Part shown: positions 34,721 to 37,565 of the stretch, piece by piece | Layout: every line of letters starts with the position of its first letter | How positions within the stretch are numbered: position 1 is the first letter of the stretch | NCBI GenBank assembly: GCA_900557355.1 | Contig: USSR01000004.1 | Location: forward strand, 1-37,565 | DNA: 37,565 nucleotides | Source: an uncultured Bacteroides sp. | GTDB lineage: Bacteria > Bacteroidota > Bacteroidia > Bacteroidales > Bacteroidaceae | Direction of reading: 5' to 3' | The notes under the pieces: generated by a model | The model's database searches: none | Seen by the model: only the letters and a program-made list of their open reading frames with translations | Told to the model about the DNA's origin: nothing | Translations under genes and position numbers: made by a program

Positions 34721-34732
34721 TTACTTCCCTTT
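34709..34732. terminator. Perfect 24-bp palindrome across two abutting stop codons
   Basis: AAAGGGAAGTAA (34709-34720) is followed by its exact complement (34721-34732). The first half ends the HTCS frame, the second half ends mutS on the other strand, and both proteins end in KGK. The flanking A and T runs make a plausible bidirectional terminator, although no unpaired loop exists in the palindrome itself. Confidence 0.65.
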
Positions 34733-37339
34733 TACAATCCTCTTAATATCATTCAATTTATTCAACGCCTCCAGCGGCGTCAGGTTATTCACATCCAGAT
34801 TCAATATCTCATCCCGTATCTGGCAAAGGACCGGATCTTCCAATTGGAAGAAACTAAGCTGCATGCCCCCACGCGTTTCTCCCACTTCCGCCATCGGCTT
34901 ACTTGCAATACCTTGCTGGCGATTATCCGCTTCCAGCTGCTTCAATATGTCATTCGCACGTTTTACAATGCTTTTCGGCATACCCGCCATCTTTGCTACA
35001 TGGATACCGAAAGAGTGTTCACTGCCGCCACGTTCCAGTTTACGCAAGAAGATAACTTTATTATCCACCTCCTTAACGGAAACATTGTAGTTCTTGATAC
35101 GCTTAAAGCTCTTCTCCATTTCGTTCAATTCATGGTAGTGCGTAGCAAACAATGTACGTGCTTTGGCTTTAGGATGCTCATGGATATGCTCCACAATCGC
35201 CCAGGCGATGGAAATACCGTCGTAGGTAGATGTACCTCGTCCCAGCTCATCAAAGAGCACTAAGCTGCGCGGAGACAGGTTATTCAAGATATCCGCAGCC
35301 TCATTCATCTCTACCATAAACGTAGATTCGCCAACAGAGATATTATCGCTGGCACCCACGCGGGTGAATATCTTATCCACCAAACCGATATGCGCACTCT
35401 CGGCAGGTACGAAGCTACCGATCTGTGCCAACAGCGTTATCAGAGCCGTTTGCCTCAACAATGCAGACTTACCAGCCATATTCGGACCGGTAATGATAAT
35501 GATTTGTTGCGAACTGCTATCCAGCATCACATCATTGGCAATATATTTTTCTCCTATAGGAAGTTGCTTCTCAATAACCGGATGGCGTCCCTGGCGAATA
35601 TCCAGCACATCGTTATCTTCAATAACAGGACGTATATAGTTATTCTCACGCGCCACATTGGCAAAGGAAAGCAAGCAGTCCAGACGTGCTATCTGGTTTG
35701 CATTGACCTGGATGGCAGGGATAAACTCACTTAAAGCCTGCACAAGTTCTGTATAAAGCTGAGTCTCCAGGATCAATATCTTATCCTCGGCGCCGAGTAT
35801 CTTCTCTTCATACTCTTTCAGCTCCTGCGTGATGTAACGTTCGGCATTTGCCAGAGTTTGTTTACGTATCCACTCCTGCGGAACTTTATCTTTGTGCGTA
35901 TTACGGACTTCTATATAATAACCGAACACATTGTTGTAGCCGATCTTCAAGCTGGGAATTTCCGTCAGTTCACTTTCCCGCTGCTGTATCTGTAGCAGAT
36001 AATCTTTACCGGAATAAGTGATCTGGCGTAATTCATCCAATTCGGCATTGACGCCCGACTTCATGACACCACCTTTGTTTATCAGCAACGGAGGATCATT
36101 ATTAATCTCTTTTTCAATACGGTCGCGAATGGACTTACAGATATTCAGTTGCTCACCGATACGGTTCAGACTGGCGTTATCCGCCTCCATACAGGCTTCT
36201 TTGATAGGTTCGATAGCCTGCAAAGCCACCTTCAACGCAACTACTTCACGCGGAGAAACACGCCCTACAGCCACTTTAGAGATAATACGTTCCAGATCGC
36301 CTATCAGATGCAGCTGTTCTTCGATCAGTTCCTTGAAATCCGGCTGACGGAAGAAGTATTCCACCACATTCAGACGTTCATTGATAGGCAACACATCTTT
36401 CAACGGAAACACCAACCAACGTTTCAGCAAACGGGCTCCCATAGGGCTGATAGTCTTATCAATCACGTTCAGCAGGCTACTGCCGCCATCGTTCATGCTA
36501 CCCACCAGTTCAAGGCTGCGAACGGTGAACTTATCCAAACGGACGTATTTATCTTCTTCAATACGTGCCAAAGAAGTGATATGTCCTATCTGGGTATGCT
36601 GCGTCATAATGAGATATTGCAGGATAGCTCCCGAAGCAATAATACCATTCTTGAGATGCTCTACACCAAAACCTTTCAGATTCTTCGTTTCAAAATGCTT
36701 CAGAAGTTTCTCACGGGCAGTGGTCTCTGTAAATACCCAGTCGTCCAGTTCAAAAGTAAAGAACTTACTTCCAAAGTTACCCTCAAACATACCCCGTTTT
36801 CCACGTTCAAAAAGCACTTCTTTAGGAGCGAAGTTATTCAATAGCTTGTCTACATAATCGAAAGGCCCTTCTGCTGTGAGGAACTCACCCGTAGATATAT
36901 CGAGAAATGCCACACCGCACGCTCCTTTACCAAAGTGTACGGCAGCCAGAAAGTTATTTTCCCGGTAATTCAGTATATTATCATTGATGGAAACACCGGG
37001 AGTTACCAGTTCCGTAATGCCCCGCTTCACCAGCTTCTTGGTCATTTTCGGGTCTTCCAACTGATCACAGATGGCCACACGCTTCCCAGCACGCACCAGT
37101 TTAGGCAGATACGTATCCAATGCATGATGAGGGAATCCCGCCATTTCAACAGTCTTTCCTTTGCCATTGGCACGCTTAGTCAGAGTAATTCCCAGAATTT
37201 CGGCTGCAACAACAGCATCGGTAGAATAAGTTTCATAGAAGTCGCCGCAACGGAACAGCATAACGGCATCAGGATGCTTGGCTTTCAGGTCCAAGAACTG
37301 TTTCATCATCGGGGTAAGGACAATATCTTCTTCGCTCAC
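34721..37339 (-). CDS. mutS: DNA mismatch repair protein MutS
   Basis: MutS of 872 residues; recognises mismatches and recruits MutL. The mismatch-binding motif is in [12 protein letters not shown] (Phe and Glu of GDFYE). The connector, lever and clamp regions follow ([54 protein letters not shown]). The ATPase has Walker [12 protein letters not shown] (about 613-623), [12 protein letters not shown], Walker [17 protein letters not shown] and ATHYHEL. Start is a GTG at 37339; the next in-frame Met lies in LTPMMKQF, and [10 protein letters not shown] matches the family opening. It is a housekeeping gene unrelated to the sugar loci and ends exactly where the HTCS gene ends. Confidence 0.97.
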   Translation of the reverse strand: MSEEDIVLTPMMKQFLDLKAKHPDAVMLFRCGDFYETYSTDAVVAAEILGITLTKRANGKGKTVEMAGFPHHALDTYLPKLVRAGKRVAICDQLEDPKMTKKLVKRGITELVTPGVSINDNILNYRENNFLAAVHFGKGACGVAFLDISTGEFLTAEGPFDYVDKLLNNFAPKEVLFERGKRGMFEGNFGSKFFTFELDDWVFTETTAREKLLKHFETKNLKGFGVEHLKNGIIASGAILQYLIMTQHTQIGHITSLARIEEDKYVRLDKFTVRSLELVGSMNDGGSSLLNVIDKTISPMGARLLKRWLVFPLKDVLPINERLNVVEYFFRQPDFKELIEEQLHLIGDLERIISKVAVGRVSPREVVALKVALQAIEPIKEACMEADNASLNRIGEQLNICKSIRDRIEKEINNDPPLLINKGGVMKSGVNAELDELRQITYSGKDYLLQIQQRESELTEIPSLKIGYNNVFGYYIEVRNTHKDKVPQEWIRKQTLANAERYITQELKEYEEKILGAEDKILILETQLYTELVQALSEFIPAIQVNANQIARLDCLLSFANVARENNYIRPVIEDNDVLDIRQGRHPVIEKQLPIGEKYIANDVMLDSSSQQIIIITGPNMAGKSALLRQTALITLLAQIGSFVPAESAHIGLVDKIFTRVGASDNISVGESTFMVEMNEAADILNNLSPRSLVLFDELGRGTSTYDGISIAWAIVEHIHEHPKAKARTLFATHYHELNEMEKSFKRIKNYNVSVKEVDNKVIFLRKLERGGSEHSFGIHVAKMAGMPKSIVKRANDILKQLEADNRQQGIASKPMAEVGETRGGMQLSFFQLEDPVLCQIRDEILNLDVNNLTPLEALNKLNDIKRIVKGK

Positions 37340-37399
37340 AGTAGTTGTTCTTTATAAATTTATTAATAGGCAAAAGTGCAGCTTATTTTCGCAGCCATG

Positions 37400-37407
37400 C
37401 AAAGATA
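37400..37407 (-). promoter_or_regulatory. Candidate -7 element for mutS
   Basis: TATCTTTG on the minus strand, 60 bp upstream of the GTG start. A TTTG on the same strand (37424-37427) is only 16 bp away, shorter than the usual 19-21. Confidence 0.5.
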
Positions 37408-37517
37408 ATTCTTTTTTAGAAAACAAATACTGAGGGGACTCAAATCCTTAGTAAGCCTTAACAAAAACAATACTTTTACTAAAACATGTTATAAAACACT
37501 CTTTTTTATTTGTTTTA

Positions 37518-37548
37518 TTTGCAGATATCCCAGAAGTCCGTATCTTTG
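37518..37548 (+). promoter_or_regulatory. Bacteroides-type promoter reading out of the right edge
   Basis: TTTG at 37518-37521, 19-bp spacer, TATCTTTG at 37541-37548. A full consensus match pointing right, so the next transcription unit starts just beyond the window, in divergent orientation to mutS. Confidence 0.75.
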
Positions 37549-37565
37549 CACTGTGTTTTTCATAA

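Noticed and set aside
36149..36844. 231-residue plus-strand open frame opposite mutS
   Set aside because: Antisense to a strongly conserved housekeeping gene; Gln/His/Thr-rich shadow composition.
1..37565. CRISPR array, tRNA/rRNA genes, transposase or integrase
   Set aside because: No spaced direct repeats of array type, no tRNA- or rRNA-like segments and no recombinase motifs were found on reading.

Overview
The window is a chromosomal stretch of a gut-type Bacteroides (Bacteroidales). The support for this is: SusC/SusD pairs and lipoproteins with Bacteroidetes-style lipoboxes, a one-piece hybrid two-component regulator (HTCS), BACON and FISUMP domains, many glycoside hydrolases, and promoters of the Bacteroides type (TTTG, about 19-21 bp, TAnnTTTG) instead of -35/-10 boxes. 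The species cannot be fixed from the sequence alone.

Layout. (1) 1-1401: two tandem lgt genes, the first cut by the window edge. (2) 1455-15462: a locus closely resembling the published ribose/nucleoside utilisation (rus) systems of Bacteroides. A divergent helical regulator-like protein faces an operon of ribokinase, a frameshifted sugar permease of the glucose/ribose porter type, SusC, SusD, a BACON-FISUMP lipoprotein, a five-bladed-propeller glycosidase-like lipoprotein, two inosine-uridine-type nucleoside hydrolases, and a second propeller lipoprotein. The implied route is: bind ribosides or nucleosides at the surface, cleave them to free ribose, import it and phosphorylate it to ribose-5-phosphate. 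(3) 15535-17605: an isolated two-gene cassette on the minus strand, an AAA15/21-type (ABC-like) ATPase and an overlapping unknown protein, resembling ATPase-effector defence pairs. (4) 18014-34720: an alpha-mannoside degradation cluster without its own SusC/D: GH76, GH125, DUF4965-type protein, GH38 with C-terminal discoidin/CBM32 domain, GH97, second GH76 and an HTCS. (5) 34721-37339: mutS, convergent with the HTCS gene, with the two stop codons touching inside a perfect palindrome.

Most interesting points: the ATPase plus unknown-protein cassette; a 7-bp near-tandem duplication that frameshifts the ribose-type permease; two nucleoside hydrolases of different cell location, one with a D-to-E change at a predicted catalytic position; a pair of uncharacterised propeller lipoproteins bracketing them; a shared TGTC-type motif with identical outer spacing upstream of two mannan transcription units; and a long nested inverted repeat at 23261-23367. 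No rRNA, tRNA, CRISPR array or intact insertion sequence was seen.
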